The notes under the pieces were generated by a model, which saw nothing but the letters and a program-made list of their open reading frames with translations, had not been told where the DNA came from and searched no databases. Positions 1-10,240 of a stretch of 64,000 nt of DNA are shown here, piece by piece (within the stretch, counting starts at the first letter, position 1; every line of letters starts with the position of its first letter). This DNA comes from JBQTIY01 sp052387675. GTDB taxonomy: Bacteria; Planctomycetota; B15-G4. The DNA lies in the NCBI GenBank assembly GCA_052387675.1, contig JBQTIY010000010.1, positions 1-64,000 on the forward strand, given 5' to 3'. The position numbers and the translations under genes were made by a program.

Positions 1-128
1 GCTGAGTGCGCCCGCGGCGGGGGCTCGGCGGTGCCGCTCAGACACCTCGCCGACTCGGCCGATGCGGCCGAGAGGTCGGCTCGGAACTCGCGGCACACCG
101 ACCCCCGCCGCGTCGCACACCGTTGCAC
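1..128 (+). repeat. Dispersed palindromic repeat, copy 1
   Basis: Positions 6-122 are identical, without gaps, to 25331-25447 and, over nearly the same length, to the reverse complement of the copy near 61.7-61.8 kb. The outer arms are inverted repeats (CGCGGCGGGGG near 10-21 and CCCCCGCCGCG near 101-112). An inner hairpin has stem CTCGGCC/GGCCGAG with loop GATGC near 56-74, so the whole unit folds as one long imperfect hairpin. It ends about 15 nt beyond the stop of the minus-strand gene at 143. It may begin before the window. It could be a MITE, a REP-like element or a structured RNA, and nothing in it looks coding. Confidence 0.85.
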
Positions 129-142
129 GCGCGGGGGACTCG

Positions 143-2140
143 CTACGGCAGGGGCGAGAGCTGGATGCGCAGCGGCACGATGGCCGTCTGCGAGGGCAGC
201 ACATTCTCGAGCTGCACTTCCGCGAAGCCGGCCGCGCGCACGATGAGCGTGCAGGGCTCGTCTTCGTTCACGGGCATCTCGAAGCGGCCCTCGGCGTACT
301 CGGCGCCGACATTGGACATGGTCGTGTTCGAGCGAATCACCGTGATGTCGAAGCGCGTGATCGGCTGGCCGTGGACGGCGTGCGTGACTTGGCCGGCGAT
401 CACCTGCGCGCGCTGCAGCACGAAGTGCTGCTCGGCGGTACCGGGTTGCACTTGCTCCCAGAAGGTCGCATAGCCGGTCTTGAGCAGGAGCAATTGTTGC
501 TGGCCCGGAGGCAGGCCTTGCAGTTCGAAGCGGCCGTCGTCGCCCGTGAGCAAGCGCTGGCTGTCGTCGAAACTGGCGGATCCCGCCGGCTTTGCCTGCA
601 CGGTCACGCCGGCCAGGGGCAAGCCGGAAGGATCGGTGACGCGTCCGCGCAGGACGAGTCCGCGCACGAGCGTGAAGTTCACAGCCTGGAGCCGCTCCTC
701 AGGCGCGAGGTGGAGCGTGCGCGCGTGTGGCACGAACCCGTGGTCGTTTGGGGCCACACTCAGGCGCTTCTCACCGGCGCGCAGTTCCGTGAACTCGTAG
801 TCTCCGCGCTCATCCGTGGTGGCGTAGCTCTCGGTCTCGACCAGCTCCGTTTCGCCGAAGCCCTCTTCGTTCGAGCGGCTGGAAATGACTACGCCCTCGC
901 CTTGTGTGACCGTGTGGCCGCGCACGTCCGGTGCAGGCCAGCGCTGCACTCGGTGCAGGGTGAGCTTGGCTCCCGCGATCGGGGCGCCGAATTCATCGCG
1001 CACGCGGCCGGAGATCGAACTCGGGCCGAACAGGACGAAGTCGAGCCGGGTGGTTTTGCCGGTCTGCACGACCACGTCCGCTTCGCGAGTGGACGAACTG
1101 GGCGGCATTCCACTGGGATATCCGAGACTCCAGTCCACCGTTTCTCCGGCGCTTACGATGAAGCGTCCGGCCGCCACGCAGTCGAGCAGGTACTCACCGC
1201 CTTCCTTGCTCACAGCTTGCAGGCCAGTCGGCGCTTCCTCGGCGTGATCACTGGTCATGCGCCACTCGACCAGCACGACCACTCCAGGCAGTGGCGTGCC
1301 GTGTCGGTCGGTGATCCGGCCCGCGATGGCGCCGCTGGCTGGCAACGAGATCTGCACGCGCTGGATGCGTGTGACATCGTCTGGAACCAGCAAGTCCACA
1401 CCGGTTCTCACGTGACCGGGCGTAACCGCCGAGACGCGCACCGAAGGGAGTCCAAGCTCTGGAGCTACGTCCCGTGCGCTGAATCGTCCGAACTCGTCCG
1501 TCGACTCGTAGTGGTTCTCATCGATGTCAACGACGGCCTTCGCGGCCGGGTGGCCGGTGCTGTCGCGCACTTCGCCTTGCACGATGAAGCCGCTGTCGAA
1601 GACCAGCTCGAGATCAAGGGCAGGCTCCACGCCGGGAGGCAGCGGAAACTTCTGAGTACGCTCTGGCCAGCCGTTTTCCTCAGAACTCACCGTGAGCAAC
1701 TGGGTATCGGGGTCCACGCCAGGAAATTCAAAGCGCCCGTCGGAGTCCGAGGAGGTGACCGTGTCGCCAGCTTCTTTCGATCCCATAAATAGAGCTGCAA
1801 TGGTGATGCCGGCCAGCGGCGTGCCATCGGAGAGGCGCACGACGCGGCCGGTGACGCGGCGGCGGGGCCCGTCGTCTTGAGCGGCCTGCGGCTCGCCGGC
1901 CAGCGGCGTGGCTTGAACGTCGGGCACTTCCACGGGCACGGCGGCGCGCGGTTCGGGCGGCGCGGCGCGGAAACTAGGCGCCTGCGGATCCTCTGATCGG
2001 CCCGCGACCGCGCTTAGCGGAGAGTGCTGCGGGCCGCCTTCGTCATCGTCGGAGATGAACAGCAGGACAAGCCCAGCCAGCCCCACGGCGAGCAGGACTC
2101 CCACCAGCGCGACCGCTGGGGAAATCCGCCGGCTCTTCAC
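143..2140 (-). CDS. Membrane-anchored carboxypeptidase-regulatory-like repeat protein
   Basis: A 665-residue protein with one N-terminal membrane segment (about residues 7-29), then a low-complexity linker and roughly six beta-sandwich repeats of the CarboxypepD_reg type. The repeats are visible as recurring openings such as GRITDRHGTPLPGVVV, GRVRDEFGAPIAGAKL and GRVTDPSGLPLAGVTV. Such domains are structural or binding modules outside the cytoplasmic membrane, and no catalytic domain is seen. A GTG start at 2140 is chosen because it overlaps the TGA of the upstream methyltransferase (GTGA), which implies translational coupling. A longer open frame to 2326 lies entirely inside that gene. Substrate or partner is unknown. 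Confidence 0.85.
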   Translation of the reverse strand: MKSRRISPAVALVGVLLAVGLAGLVLLFISDDDEGGPQHSPLSAVAGRSEDPQAPSFRAAPPEPRAAVPVEVPDVQATPLAGEPQAAQDDGPRRRVTGRVVRLSDGTPLAGITIAALFMGSKEAGDTVTSSDSDGRFEFPGVDPDTQLLTVSSEENGWPERTQKFPLPPGVEPALDLELVFDSGFIVQGEVRDSTGHPAAKAVVDIDENHYESTDEFGRFSARDVAPELGLPSVRVSAVTPGHVRTGVDLLVPDDVTRIQRVQISLPASGAIAGRITDRHGTPLPGVVVLVEWRMTSDHAEEAPTGLQAVSKEGGEYLLDCVAAGRFIVSAGETVDWSLGYPSGMPPSSSTREADVVVQTGKTTRLDFVLFGPSSISGRVRDEFGAPIAGAKLTLHRVQRWPAPDVRGHTVTQGEGVVISSRSNEEGFGETELVETESYATTDERGDYEFTELRAGEKRLSVAPNDHGFVPHARTLHLAPEERLQAVNFTLVRGLVLRGRVTDPSGLPLAGVTVQAKPAGSASFDDSQRLLTGDDGRFELQGLPPGQQQLLLLKTGYATFWEQVQPGTAEQHFVLQRAQVIAGQVTHAVHGQPITRFDITVIRSNTTMSNVGAEYAEGRFEMPVNEDEPCTLIVRAAGFAEVQLENVLPSQTAIVPLRIQLSPLP

Positions 2141-3021
2141 GCGGCCTTCCGCGCCACAACGACGTAGCCCAGGCAGGCGTTGGTGTCTGAGCAGAGCGGC
2201 TCGAAGAGCAGGAAGAGGCTCTGCGCCAGGCCGATGAAGGGCAGGACGAGCGGCGCGCGCCAGCGGCTCATGAGCACGGCGCCGTCGCGCGTGAGGCCGC
2301 GGCTGCCGAAGGCGCGCAGAAGCCATTGCGCCACGAAGGAGCCGGCCGTGCTGGCCGCATTGCCGCGCGGCGCAAGCGACTCGATGGCGAGCCCGTGCCG
2401 GCCGAGCAGCGCGGCGAGGCCCTGCGGCGTGTAGCGATAGAAGTCGTAGGGCAGCGCGTGCTGCGGCGCGAGAAAGGGCACGCTCAGCAAGAGCCGCCCG
2501 CCCGGCTTGAGGATGCGCGCGAGCTCGGCCACGCAGCGGTCCGGATCGGGCACATGTTCGAGGACTTCGAGCGAGAGCACGGTGTCGGCGCAGGCCGCGC
2601 GCAGCGGCAAGTGGTGGCCGTCGCCCCAGATGTCCACCGCGCCGCGCAACTGCTCCACGAGCTGGCTGGTGATGCCGGGATTGAGGTTGTCGCAGGCCGG
2701 CGGGTACTCCAGCCCGATGTAGCGCCGCACACGCGGCGTGAAGAGCGCGCCATAGGGGCGCTCGCCGACGCCCACGTCTACCAGCAGGCCCTCAGCGTGG
2801 GGTGCGAGCGTGGCGATGCCGCGCCGCAGGTGCCGGCCTTCCAGCCAGTAGGGATTGAAGACCGTCTTGCGCTGAAAGGCGGCGAGGCGCGCGCGCAGGC
2901 TCGGGCGCGGCGGCGGGGCGGCGGGCCGCGGCGCGGCGCCATACGGCGCGGACGCAGGCGTCGCGGATGAAGGCGCCGCGGAAGGGCTCGTCGATGGAGT
3001 GGCCGAGGCAGGGGTGGACAC
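2137..3021 (-). CDS. Class I SAM-dependent methyltransferase
   Basis: A 294-residue protein with an Ala/Pro/Ser-rich first 40 residues followed by a Methyltransf_11-type Rossmann domain. Motif I reads DVGVGERPYG, and the later block LEVLEHVPDPDRCVAELARI followed by LKPGGRLLLSVPF is typical of the family. The C-terminal part is hydrophobic (VLPFIGLAQSLFLLFEP), which may associate it with the membrane. Its stop overlaps the start of the repeat protein downstream, so the two are probably co-translated. The family methylates small molecules, lipids or sugars; the substrate cannot be read here. The start at 3021 follows an Ala/Pro-rich frame and could be further in. Confidence 0.85.
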   Translation of the reverse strand: MSTPASATPSTSPSAAPSSATPASAPYGAAPRPAAPPPRPSLRARLAAFQRKTVFNPYWLEGRHLRRGIATLAPHAEGLLVDVGVGERPYGALFTPRVRRYIGLEYPPACDNLNPGITSQLVEQLRGAVDIWGDGHHLPLRAACADTVLSLEVLEHVPDPDRCVAELARILKPGGRLLLSVPFLAPQHALPYDFYRYTPQGLAALLGRHGLAIESLAPRGNAASTAGSFVAQWLLRAFGSRGLTRDGAVLMSRWRAPLVLPFIGLAQSLFLLFEPLCSDTNACLGYVVVARKAA

Positions 3022-3063
3022 AGCGGGAGTGTACGGAAGGCGGCGGCTTGGCAGAGTGTCGAC

Positions 3064-3786
3064 ATGGCTGCCGAGCGCACCGACCCCGCCGAGGAGACAG
3101 ACCGGGCTACGCCGCTCGCCTACACCGCCGAGGAGGCGCTGGCCATGGACCGCTGGCTCATCGAGGAGCGCGGCTTCACGCTGGCCGGACTCATGGGCGC
3201 GGCCGGCGCGCGTTTGGCGGAAGCGGTGCGCGACCTAGTGGCTGAGTACGCGCTGGCGCGCGTCGTGCTGCTCGCCGGCCCCGGCCACAACGGCGGCGAT
3301 GCCCGCGTGGCCGAGGCGCTCCTGCGCAACGGCCGGCCGGCAGTGCCGACGACCCTGTGGCAACCGCTGAGCGAAGGCTCGGGGGCCGAAGCGGCCCCGG
3401 ACGCGCTCGGCTCGCCCTCGCTCGATGGCACGACACTGCTCGTCGATGGACTCTTCGGCGTCGGGCTCTGCCGGCCACTGACGGGCGCAGCGCTCCAGGC
3501 GGTGGAGCATGTGAATGCCGCGCGCGCCGCGCGCCTGTTGGTGCTTGCAGTCGACATTCCCAGCGGGCTGCATGCGACGACGGGCGAAGTGCTCGGCGCG
3601 GCCATCCAGGCCGACCACACGCTGTGCTTCGTGGGCCCTAAGCGCGGCTTCTTCGTGGGCGCGGGGCCGCGCTGCGTGGGCCGCTGGCGCGCCGTGGAGA
3701 TTGGCTTTCCCGCGGCGCAGGCCGAGGCCTGGGTGCTGGCTCGGCGAGCGGCCGCTGGCGGCAACGCGCCGCCTTCGGCACGCTGA
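3064..3786 (+). CDS. nnrE: NAD(P)H-hydrate epimerase (YjeF N-terminal domain)
   Basis: A 240-residue single-domain YjeF_N protein. Family motifs are clear: GPGHNGGDARVAEALLRNGR (nucleotide-binding turn), LLVDGLFGVGLCRPL and VLAVDIPSGLHATTGEV. The family epimerises R-NAD(P)HX so that a separate dehydratase can repair damaged NAD(P)H. Many bacteria fuse the epimerase to the ADP-dependent dehydratase (YjeF_C), but here the protein stops after the epimerase domain and no dehydratase is seen nearby. The gene is divergent from the methyltransferase with 42 nt between them and is followed after 4 nt by the SRPBCC gene, so those two probably share a transcript. Confidence 0.85.
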   Translation: MAAERTDPAEETDRATPLAYTAEEALAMDRWLIEERGFTLAGLMGAAGARLAEAVRDLVAEYALARVVLLAGPGHNGGDARVAEALLRNGRPAVPTTLWQPLSEGSGAEAAPDALGSPSLDGTTLLVDGLFGVGLCRPLTGAALQAVEHVNAARAARLLVLAVDIPSGLHATTGEVLGAAIQADHTLCFVGPKRGFFVGAGPRCVGRWRAVEIGFPAAQAEAWVLARRAAAGGNAPPSAR

Positions 3787-3790
3787 GGGC

Positions 3791-4276
3791 ATGCCCCGCC
3801 TTCACACGCTGCACGCCAGCATCGAACTGCCGCTGCCGATCGACCAGGTCTTTCCCTTCTTCTCGACGGCCGAGAATCTTGAGCGACTCACGCCGCCGCG
3901 CATGCGCTTTCGCGTCGTCAGCGAGAAGCCGGTGCACATCGCCGCGGGCACGCTCATCGACTACCGGTTGCGCATGCTGGGCGTGCCGTCAGGCTGGCGC
4001 TCGCGCATCTCGGTCTGGGAGCCGCCGCATCGCTTCGTGGACGAGCAGGTCCAGGGGCCCTACGCGAGCTGGGTGCACACGCACGAGTTCCAGGATCTGG
4101 GCGGCGCCACGGCCGTCATCGACCGCGTGGAGTTCGCGTTGCCGGCCTACCCCTTGGGCGAACTTGCGCTGCCGCTCGTGCGAGCCCAGCTCCGCGGCAT
4201 TTTCAGCTACCGCCAGCAGGCGATGTCGCAGGCGCTCGGCGTGAGTGGCCGCCACGCCACGCTCAAGGAAGGCTGA
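3791..4276 (+). CDS. SRPBCC (START/polyketide cyclase-like) family protein
   Basis: A 161-residue protein whose length and pattern fit the SRPBCC helix-grip fold. It opens with ASIELPLPIDQVFPFFSTAE, continues with ENLERLTPPRMRFRV, and has the strand YASWVHTHEFQDLGG. Proteins of this subgroup (COG4276-like) bind hydrophobic ligands, and their physiological role is mostly unassigned. The ATG at 3791 lies 4 nt after the epimerase stop and gives the standard family N-terminus. The longer open frame upstream only shadows the epimerase. No catalytic residue can be assigned. Confidence 0.8.
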   Translation: MPRLHTLHASIELPLPIDQVFPFFSTAENLERLTPPRMRFRVVSEKPVHIAAGTLIDYRLRMLGVPSGWRSRISVWEPPHRFVDEQVQGPYASWVHTHEFQDLGGATAVIDRVEFALPAYPLGELALPLVRAQLRGIFSYRQQAMSQALGVSGRHATLKEG

Positions 4277-4323
4277 ACGCTGTGCACCGTCCAAGGCGCA
4301 TTCCCCACGAGAGGTCCATCGCC

Positions 4324-4749
4324 ATGCGCACGAAGCTTCAAGGAACACAGGGTCATTCCGGGCGCCGAGCTGTCCAGCATCGACTGCTCTCTCACCTGCT
4401 GCGTGCGCTGCCCTTGCTCGGCGCGTTGCTGTTGCCGGCCACGCTGGCGCCGGGCTGCGCGGCCTCGGCGAGCGCCAACGCCAAGAGCGAGTCCGGCCGG
4501 CTCGAACTCCACGTCTTCGCGCCGGCTGGGCTCGATGTGCGCAAGGCCGAGGTCTTCCTCGACGGGCTCTCGATCGGCAACGCCGGGCCCGAGATGCCCA
4601 CGCTGCACGTGCGCAACGGCCGGCACCTGCTGCGCGTCGAACTGCCCGGCTGCCGGGCTTACGAACGCGAGGTCACGATTCTCGGCGCGCCCAACCACCA
4701 AGTCGTGAACGTCTTCCTCGAAGCGGCTGGCGAGGGCTCGTCTTCCTAG
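4324..4749 (+). CDS. PEGA-like domain lipoprotein
   Basis: A 141-residue predicted lipoprotein. A hydrophobic N-terminus ends in the lipobox-like LAPGC, followed by an Ala/Ser/Asn spacer and one PEGA-like beta domain (LELHVFAPAGLDVRKAEVFL, then HLLRVELPGCRAYEREV). PEGA domains are surface beta modules of unknown ligand. The ATG at 4324 is preferred over 4282 because AGAGG lies 8-12 nt upstream and it gives a shorter charged region before the signal peptide. The gene converges with the antiporter, and the two stops overlap by 4 nt. Confidence 0.75.
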   Translation: MRTKLQGTQGHSGRRAVQHRLLSHLLRALPLLGALLLPATLAPGCAASASANAKSESGRLELHVFAPAGLDVRKAEVFLDGLSIGNAGPEMPTLHVRNGRHLLRVELPGCRAYEREVTILGAPNHQVVNVFLEAAGEGSSS

Positions 4750-6848
4750 GGCTCGTCGTCGCGCGGCGCGTCATCCCGCGGCTTGTCGTCGAGCACGTGC
4801 TCGGCATCCTCGATGGCCTGCTGCGTGCCGGCGACAGCGAGGACGTCGCCCGAGAGCAGCCGCGTCGCGCCGCCCGGTGAGCCGATGTGCTCGCCGCCGC
4901 GCCGAATGGCCACGATCGTCGCGCCGGTGCGCCCGCGCAGATTGAGCTGCCGCAAAGTCGAGCCGTCGCAGGGCGAGCCGGATTGCACGCGATGCTCGAC
5001 GACCGAACCCAGGCCCGGCAAAAGCGTCTCGATGGCGGGCACGGCGTGATCGGAGGGCGTTTCGGCCGCTTCCGGCCGCGGCGAACCGGCCGAGCCGGCC
5101 GAGCGCAGCGCGCCGAGCAAGACTTCTGAACCGGCGTTCACGTGGTCGCGCAGGTTCGTCGCGCTGCGCCAAAAACTCACACCGGCCACGACGGCGAGCA
5201 CGAGCAGGACTGGCAGTCCCGAAAGCAGCGGCAAGAAAGGCTGGGTGAGCGCCACGATCGGCACCAGCACCGCGAGCAGCACGCCGAGTCGGAGCGAGCC
5301 GAGCAGGGCGCGACGCGGGGCCGCGCCGAAGTCGGCCCGGCCGGCGGCGGCCGGCGGAACGACTTGCGCGGTGAGGAGTTCACCGAGGCGTCGCGAGGCC
5401 GCGCTGAGCCCGAAAACGAGCGGCAGCGCCAGCACGACGGCGCCGCCCAGGACGATCCACTCGGCGGGCACGGCTTCCCAGCCCAGGCCGTCGTGCACCC
5501 AGGTGCTCAAGGGCTTGATGAGCAGCGAGGTCGAGGCGATGAGCGCCACGAGCAGCAGGCCGTCGAGGACCAGAATCCAGACGAGGCGGCGCGCCGGCGA
5601 GCGGGGTTCGCGGCGGCGCTCGCGCAGACGCTCGAGCCAGGTGCCGTAGAAGGTCACGAAGGTCTGCACGGCGTGCGGCAGGCGCCGGTCCACGGCACTG
5701 GCGATGCGCGGTGAGGCGCGCACGAGCACGGGAGCCAGGAAGGCTGTCGCCGCGGCCACCGCCACAATGATCGGCGCGAGCGAAGCCTCCACGGCGCCGC
5801 TGGCCACGCCGAGCGAGACGAAGATGAAGGAGAACTCGCCCAGCGGCGTGAGGCTCATGCCGGCCTGCACGGCCGTGCGCACATCGAAGCCGGAGAGGAT
5901 GGCGCCGAGCATGACCGAGAGGATCTTGCCCACGACCACGATGCCGAGGAAGAGCAGCACGATGGGCCAGTCGGTGACGAAGCCCGAGGGGTCGATGCTC
6001 ATGCCCACGGCCACGAAGAAGACGGCCGCGAAGAGATCGCGCAGAGGGCGCACGAGCTTCTCGATGGAGTGGCCCACGCCGGCTTCGGCGATGAGCGTGC
6101 CGGCCAGGAAGGCGCCGAGTTCGATCGAGAAGCCGGCCTGGCGCGCGAGCAGCGCGAGTGCGAAGGCGATGCCCACCGAGGCGACGAGCGTGGTCTCGCG
6201 GCTGCCCAGGCTCGTCACGATGCGGATGGCGCGCGGCACGACGAGGTAGCCGGCCGCCACCATCGCCGCGAGCACGAGTGCGAGCTGCCCGAGCAGCGCG
6301 AGCAGGTTCGTGTTCTCGGCGCCGCCGCTGCCGGCCATCGCGGCCATGACGGCCAGCATGAGCACGGCCGCCAGGTCCTCGATGACCAGCACGCCCACGA
6401 TGAGTTCGCGCAAGCTCTCGGGGACGGCCTGCTCTTCGAACTGCTTGACCACGATCATCGTGCTGGCGATGGCCAGCGCCGCGCCGGCAAAGATCGATTG
6501 CGAAGTGCCCCAGCCCAGAGCTTGGCCGGCGAGGTAGCCCAGCCAGAGCATCGTGCTGACTTGGATGATGCCGATGAGCCCCGCCGTGGGGATCACGGCC
6601 ATGAGGCGCTTGACGCTGAACTCCAAGCCGATGCTGAACATGACCAGCACGACGCCCAGTTCGGAGAGGCGGTGGACGCTGCCTTCACCGGCAAAGAGCG
6701 GGATAGGCAGATACGGGCCGACGATCACGCCGGCGATGAGGTAACCCACCACGACCGGCTGGCGCAGCTTGCGGAAGAGCACTGTCGTGACGGCCGCCAC
6801 GCACAGCACGAGCGCTAGGTCACGCAGGATCTCCGGGCCATGCTCCAT
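4746..6848 (-). CDS. CPA2-family cation/proton antiporter with C-terminal TrkA-C domain
   Basis: A 700-residue membrane protein. Residues about 1-385 form the Na+/H+ exchanger domain of the Kef/CPA2 type (QPVVVGYLIAGVIVGPYLPI, LGVVLVMFSIGLEFSVKRL, IEDLAAVLMLAVMAAM). A second hydrophobic block of about four segments follows (residues roughly 420-560), then a TrkA-C/RCK-C domain (GRTGATIVAIRRGGEHIGSP). No Rossmann RCK-N domain is visible between them, unlike KefB/KefC. The family exchanges K+ or Na+ for H+ at the inner membrane; the ion is not determinable here. The start ATG at 6848 gives a standard N-terminus. Confidence 0.85.
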   Translation of the reverse strand: MEHGPEILRDLALVLCVAAVTTVLFRKLRQPVVVGYLIAGVIVGPYLPIPLFAGEGSVHRLSELGVVLVMFSIGLEFSVKRLMAVIPTAGLIGIIQVSTMLWLGYLAGQALGWGTSQSIFAGAALAIASTMIVVKQFEEQAVPESLRELIVGVLVIEDLAAVLMLAVMAAMAGSGGAENTNLLALLGQLALVLAAMVAAGYLVVPRAIRIVTSLGSRETTLVASVGIAFALALLARQAGFSIELGAFLAGTLIAEAGVGHSIEKLVRPLRDLFAAVFFVAVGMSIDPSGFVTDWPIVLLFLGIVVVGKILSVMLGAILSGFDVRTAVQAGMSLTPLGEFSFIFVSLGVASGAVEASLAPIIVAVAAATAFLAPVLVRASPRIASAVDRRLPHAVQTFVTFYGTWLERLRERRREPRSPARRLVWILVLDGLLLVALIASTSLLIKPLSTWVHDGLGWEAVPAEWIVLGGAVVLALPLVFGLSAASRRLGELLTAQVVPPAAAGRADFGAAPRRALLGSLRLGVLLAVLVPIVALTQPFLPLLSGLPVLLVLAVVAGVSFWRSATNLRDHVNAGSEVLLGALRSAGSAGSPRPEAAETPSDHAVPAIETLLPGLGSVVEHRVQSGSPCDGSTLRQLNLRGRTGATIVAIRRGGEHIGSPGGATRLLSGDVLAVAGTQQAIEDAEHVLDDKPRDDAPRDDEP

Positions 6849-6873
6849 GCGGCTTCTTTATCACAGTCGAGGC

Positions 6874-7089
6874 TCAGTGACTCTCACTGTCCGGACCGGC
6901 GGGGGGCAGTCCCTTCGCGCGACCAACCCAGCGGCGCATCGTCGTCACCAACTCCTCCATCAGGCGGAGTCGCTCGGCGGGCGAGACAGACAGACCGAGC
7001 AGCGCTTGGCGTCGCGCGTGTCCCTCCCAGCCGTGATCAAAGCCGTCGTTCACTTCCGGGTGCTCGGTCGCTTCGCCATCGTCCTTCAT
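6874..7089 (-). CDS. Small acidic/basic protein coupled to a nucleotidyltransferase
   Basis: A 71-residue protein whose ATG overlaps the TGA of the nucleotidyltransferase gene (ATGA at 7086-7089). It contains DHGWEGHARRQALLGLSVSP followed by a predicted amphipathic helix (AERLRLMEELVTTMRRWVGR). No named domain is recognised. I recall similar short proteins lying next to nucleotidyltransferase-fold genes, but cannot check that here. The coupling suggests that it works with, or neutralises, the upstream protein. No transmembrane segment or signal peptide is visible. Confidence 0.65.
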   Translation of the reverse strand: MKDDGEATEHPEVNDGFDHGWEGHARRQALLGLSVSPAERLRLMEELVTTMRRWVGRAKGLPPAGPDSESH

Positions 7090-7601
7090 GACGAACCACC
7101 GGCCTTGGTCTGAGCGTCTTTGATGGCGAGCAGCGCCATGACGTCCTCCTGGTCGCGTGGCCGATTGACTTTCTGCTTGAGCGCAATCAGGTCATCCAGC
7201 CCAATGACACGCACCTGTTCGCGTTCGAGGGTGACGGAGAGCGATCGGGCGAAGACTTCGTCGAAGTCGAAGGGCTCCGAGACGAAGAGGTCGACCTCGA
7301 AGAGCGGGATCTCGGAGCTCGACAGCGAGAAGACCGTGAGGTGCTTCTCCTCGATCCATGTCCGGCGCGTGGCGGCGTCGGCGAAGCTCTCGGCCGCCAC
7401 GGGAGCCCTTGGTCGATACCCGAGGCGGGCCAGGGCGCCCAGAGCGCGAAGCACGTTTTCGCGCTCAAGCTGGACGACGAGGTTGATGTCGAGGGTCGTG
7501 CGGATACGTCCGTGGAGCACCACGGCGACGCCTCCGACGATCAGGTAGCGGACGCGCGCCTCATTGAGAGCGGCCAGAATGCGTTCGACGGATCCCATCA
7601 T
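7086..7601 (-). CDS. Nucleotidyltransferase-fold protein (AbiEii/MNT-like)
   Basis: A 171-residue protein of the minimal nucleotidyltransferase fold. The opening VRYLIVGGVAVVLHGRIRTT matches the GG(V/x)A...HG signature of AbiEii-type and related proteins. The following metal-binding segment reads TTLDINLVV where the family usually has D-x-D, so the second aspartate is replaced by asparagine. A later acidic strand (FEVDLFVSEP) is kept. These proteins often form two-gene toxin-antitoxin-like modules, and here a 71-residue partner is translationally coupled downstream. Start choice is uncertain: the tandem ATGs at 7601/7598, or GTG at 7622. Confidence 0.8.
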   Translation of the reverse strand: MMGSVERILAALNEARVRYLIVGGVAVVLHGRIRTTLDINLVVQLERENVLRALGALARLGYRPRAPVAAESFADAATRRTWIEEKHLTVFSLSSSEIPLFEVDLFVSEPFDFDEVFARSLSVTLEREQVRVIGLDDLIALKQKVNRPRDQEDVMALLAIKDAQTKAGGSS

Positions 7602-7656
7602 GGGGGTGGCAGCGTACCGCACCGAGTGCCCGCATCGACGGCTTGCGGTCGCGCTC

Positions 7657-7664
7657 GCTACAAT
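7657..7664 (+). promoter_or_regulatory. Candidate -10 element upstream of ettA
   Basis: GCTACAAT contains a good -10 hexamer (TACAAT) in otherwise very GC-rich DNA, 74 nt before the ettA start and between two divergent genes. A TTGCGG lies only about 10 nt upstream, too close for a normal -35 box. Confidence 0.4.
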
Positions 7665-7737
7665 CGCCCCTTCGCCGGTTTGGTCCGGCGCATTCCTCCA
7701 GCGGGCATTCCCGGCTCAAGAAACGCGGCGGCAAACG

Positions 7738-9466
<1,729 letters not shown>

Positions 9467-9480
<14 letters not shown>

Positions 9481-10012
9481 GCGAGCGCTCGGGCGGGCCG
9501 AGGAAGCCCACTTGCTTCCTCTCGCGCTCTGGAGGGTGCATGAGTTCGCGGAGGCTTCGGAGGATGGTCTGTAGATCCGCGTCGTGCGCACCGACGCGCT
9601 CTTCCAACTCGGCAAGTTTGTCGACGACATCTTGATGGCTCGCCACCCAGATTCGCAGGCTGACGAAAGCGCGAACGACGAAGAGGCTCATCTGCACGGC
9701 ACGGGGGCTACGCAGAACTGTGGCGGCCATGATGGCACCATGCTCGGTGAACGCGACGGGGGCGTACTTGAGGTTCCGTCCGCGCTTCAAGGTCACAGCT
9801 TGTGACCTTGAACGCTCCAAGGCTTCCGCCTCCAGGCGTGTGAGCTTGAAGGCAAAATCCTCCGGGAAACGGCGAGCGTTCCGCTTAACGGCTTGGTTGA
9901 GGACCTTCGTGGAGACTCCATAGACACGGGCCAGATCCGTGGCGAGCAGGACGCGCTGTCCACGGACAGTCACGATGAGTGCAGCGATTGTGGGCAAGTC
10001 TTCAGTAGGCAT
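9467..10012 (-). CDS. ORF6N domain protein
   Basis: A 181-residue protein with an N-terminal ORF6N (KilA-N-related) DNA-binding domain: VRGQRVLLATDLARVYGVST, then LNQAVKRNARRFPEDFAFKL and FTEHGAIMAATVLRSPRAV. A helical tail follows (VVDKLAELEERVGAHDADLQ). ORF6N proteins occur on phages and as solitary chromosomal genes, and are thought to be regulatory DNA-binding proteins. No other phage gene is nearby. Its 3' end overlaps the end of ettA by 14 nt on the opposite strand. It probably arrived by transfer, but no attachment site is seen. Confidence 0.85.
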
Positions 10013-10240
10013 GGGAGCATCACTCAGAGCAGTCTGAACCTGTCGTTTGCACGTGACGGCTGCCCGACGATGTCGTTACGCCCGTCGGAGGCGGGCTCGA
10101 TTTAGGCGGGGCCGCGGCCGACATGCTCTTTCAGGATCTGCGCGACCTTTGGTTGGCTTGGCTGCGGCGCTCGCCCTGATCGGTTGCCTTCAGCCGCGCA
10201 TGCGATAGTGACGGGCCTTGTGAGCAGCCAACGCTCCTCG

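Noticed and set aside
62..1792. Long plus-strand open frame (576 codons) opposite the first gene
   Set aside because: Its product is Arg/His/Ala-rich without any domain and it is exactly antisense to a well-supported repeat protein; a GC-bias shadow.
10102..10240. Minus-strand fragment ending KVAQILKEHVGRGPA
   Set aside because: It looks slightly protein-like, but has no start of its own and overlaps the start of a supported plus-strand gene; too short to call.
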